Part shown: positions 5,085 through 5,419 of the stretch, piece by piece | How the letters are laid out: each line of letters starts with the position of its first letter | Numbering within the stretch: the stretch's first letter is position 1 | Origin: Deltaproteobacteria bacterium | Lineage (GTDB): Bacteria; Desulfobacterota; Desulfobacteria; Desulfobacterales; ETH-SRB1 | Reading direction: 5' to 3' | Length of the DNA: 5,419 nt | NCBI GenBank assembly: GCA_019314185.1 | Contig: JAFCZU010000236.1 | Coordinates: 1 to 5,419 of the forward strand | Position numbers and translations under genes: made by a program | Notes under the pieces: generated by a model | Told to the model about the DNA's origin: nothing | Database searches by the model: none | Seen by the model: the letters and a program-made list of their open reading frames with translations, nothing else

Positions 5085-5419
5085 TTGAATTCTAAAGGTT
5101 CTATTATTGTTGTTGATGATGAAGAATCTATTCTAAATATACTTGAACAATACTTTACTGAGAAGAATTTCATGATTCACAAGGCATCGAATGGCCGTGA
5201 AGCACATGCTATTCTCAAAGATGCAAAATGTGAAGTGGCATTAATTGATTTGAAGTTGCCTGATTGTTCAGGGCTGAATCTGGTAGAAGAATTTAATAAA
5301 AAGTATCCTGAGATGAAATGCGTTATTATGACAGCTTTTGCATCTGTTGAATCAACGATTTCAGCGCTTAGATTAAATGTTTTTGATTATATTCAGAAAC
5401 CATTTGATATGCTGATGAT
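5085..5419 (+). CDS. Response regulator, N-terminal receiver domain (3' end outside window)
   Basis: The first 111 codons are visible, starting at a TTG. They form nearly a full CheY-like receiver domain: the acidic pair D11-D12 in IIVVDDEE, phospho-acceptor D55 in ALIDLKLPD, T83 in VIMTAF, and K105 in the YIQKPFD motif. All residues needed for Mg2+ binding and phosphorylation are therefore present. The TAFASVESTISALRLNVFDY segment resembles receivers of NtrC-type sigma54 activators and hybrid regulators. The output domain is beyond the window, so DNA-binding, HD-GYP or kinase-linked types all remain possible. No partner kinase is visible. The PilZ gene upstream makes a link to c-di-GMP signalling plausible, but only by proximity. 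Confidence 0.9.
   Translation, partial: MNSKGSIIVVDDEESILNILEQYFTEKNFMIHKASNGREAHAILKDAKCEVALIDLKLPDCSGLNLVEEFNKKYPEMKCVIMTAFASVESTISALRLNVFDYIQKPFDMLM

Overview
The window is AT-rich bacterial chromosome carrying ordinary, mostly conserved genes. Several traits point to an uncultured, non-Bacteroidetes lineage of the FCB superphylum (of the Latescibacteria, Marinimicrobia, Zixibacteria or Cloacimonetes kind). These are a GlmU-like protein of the 'alternative' bacterial type, a 30-residue COX24/AURKAIP1-type basic mini-protein beginning MPSGKK, an HU-family protein, and a COG3014/LPP20 lipoprotein pair. The visible promoters look sigma70-like (TTGACA with 16-18 bp spacers), and some genes have strong Shine-Dalgarno sites. 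Both features argue against Bacteroidetes proper. The placement is an inference from remembered family distributions, not from a search.

Layout. Positions 2-568 hold the 3' end of a COG3014-like gene. It overlaps by 41 nt an LPP20-domain lipoprotein gene (528-1583), and together they look like a cell-envelope operon. The stop codon of the lipoprotein gene directly abuts the 3' end of a tRNA-Leu(CAA) gene on the opposite strand (1584-1671). A spacer with two divergent tRNA promoters follows, then tRNA-Ala(GGC) on the + strand (1838-1913). Only 62 nt later comes the GlmU-like gene (1976-3373), probably involved in UDP-GlcNAc supply and perhaps co-transcribed with the tRNA.

A gene-free stretch of about 625 bp (3374-3999) follows. 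Its last 100 bp hold a good promoter and an inverted repeat in front of the HU gene (4000-4281). Downstream lie the mini-protein gene (4383-4475), a single-domain PilZ protein (4562-4915), and the 5' end of a response regulator gene (5085 to the window edge), each with its own candidate promoter signals of varying quality.

Functional themes are envelope lipoproteins and amino-sugar precursor synthesis, translation (two tRNAs and a probable ribosome-associated mini-protein), nucleoid structure (HU), and signalling (c-di-GMP receptor and phosphorelay receiver). I see no mobile element, CRISPR array or clear novel multi-gene system. The most noteworthy items are the mini-gene, the unusual translation start of the GlmU-like gene, and the unexplained spacer before HU.
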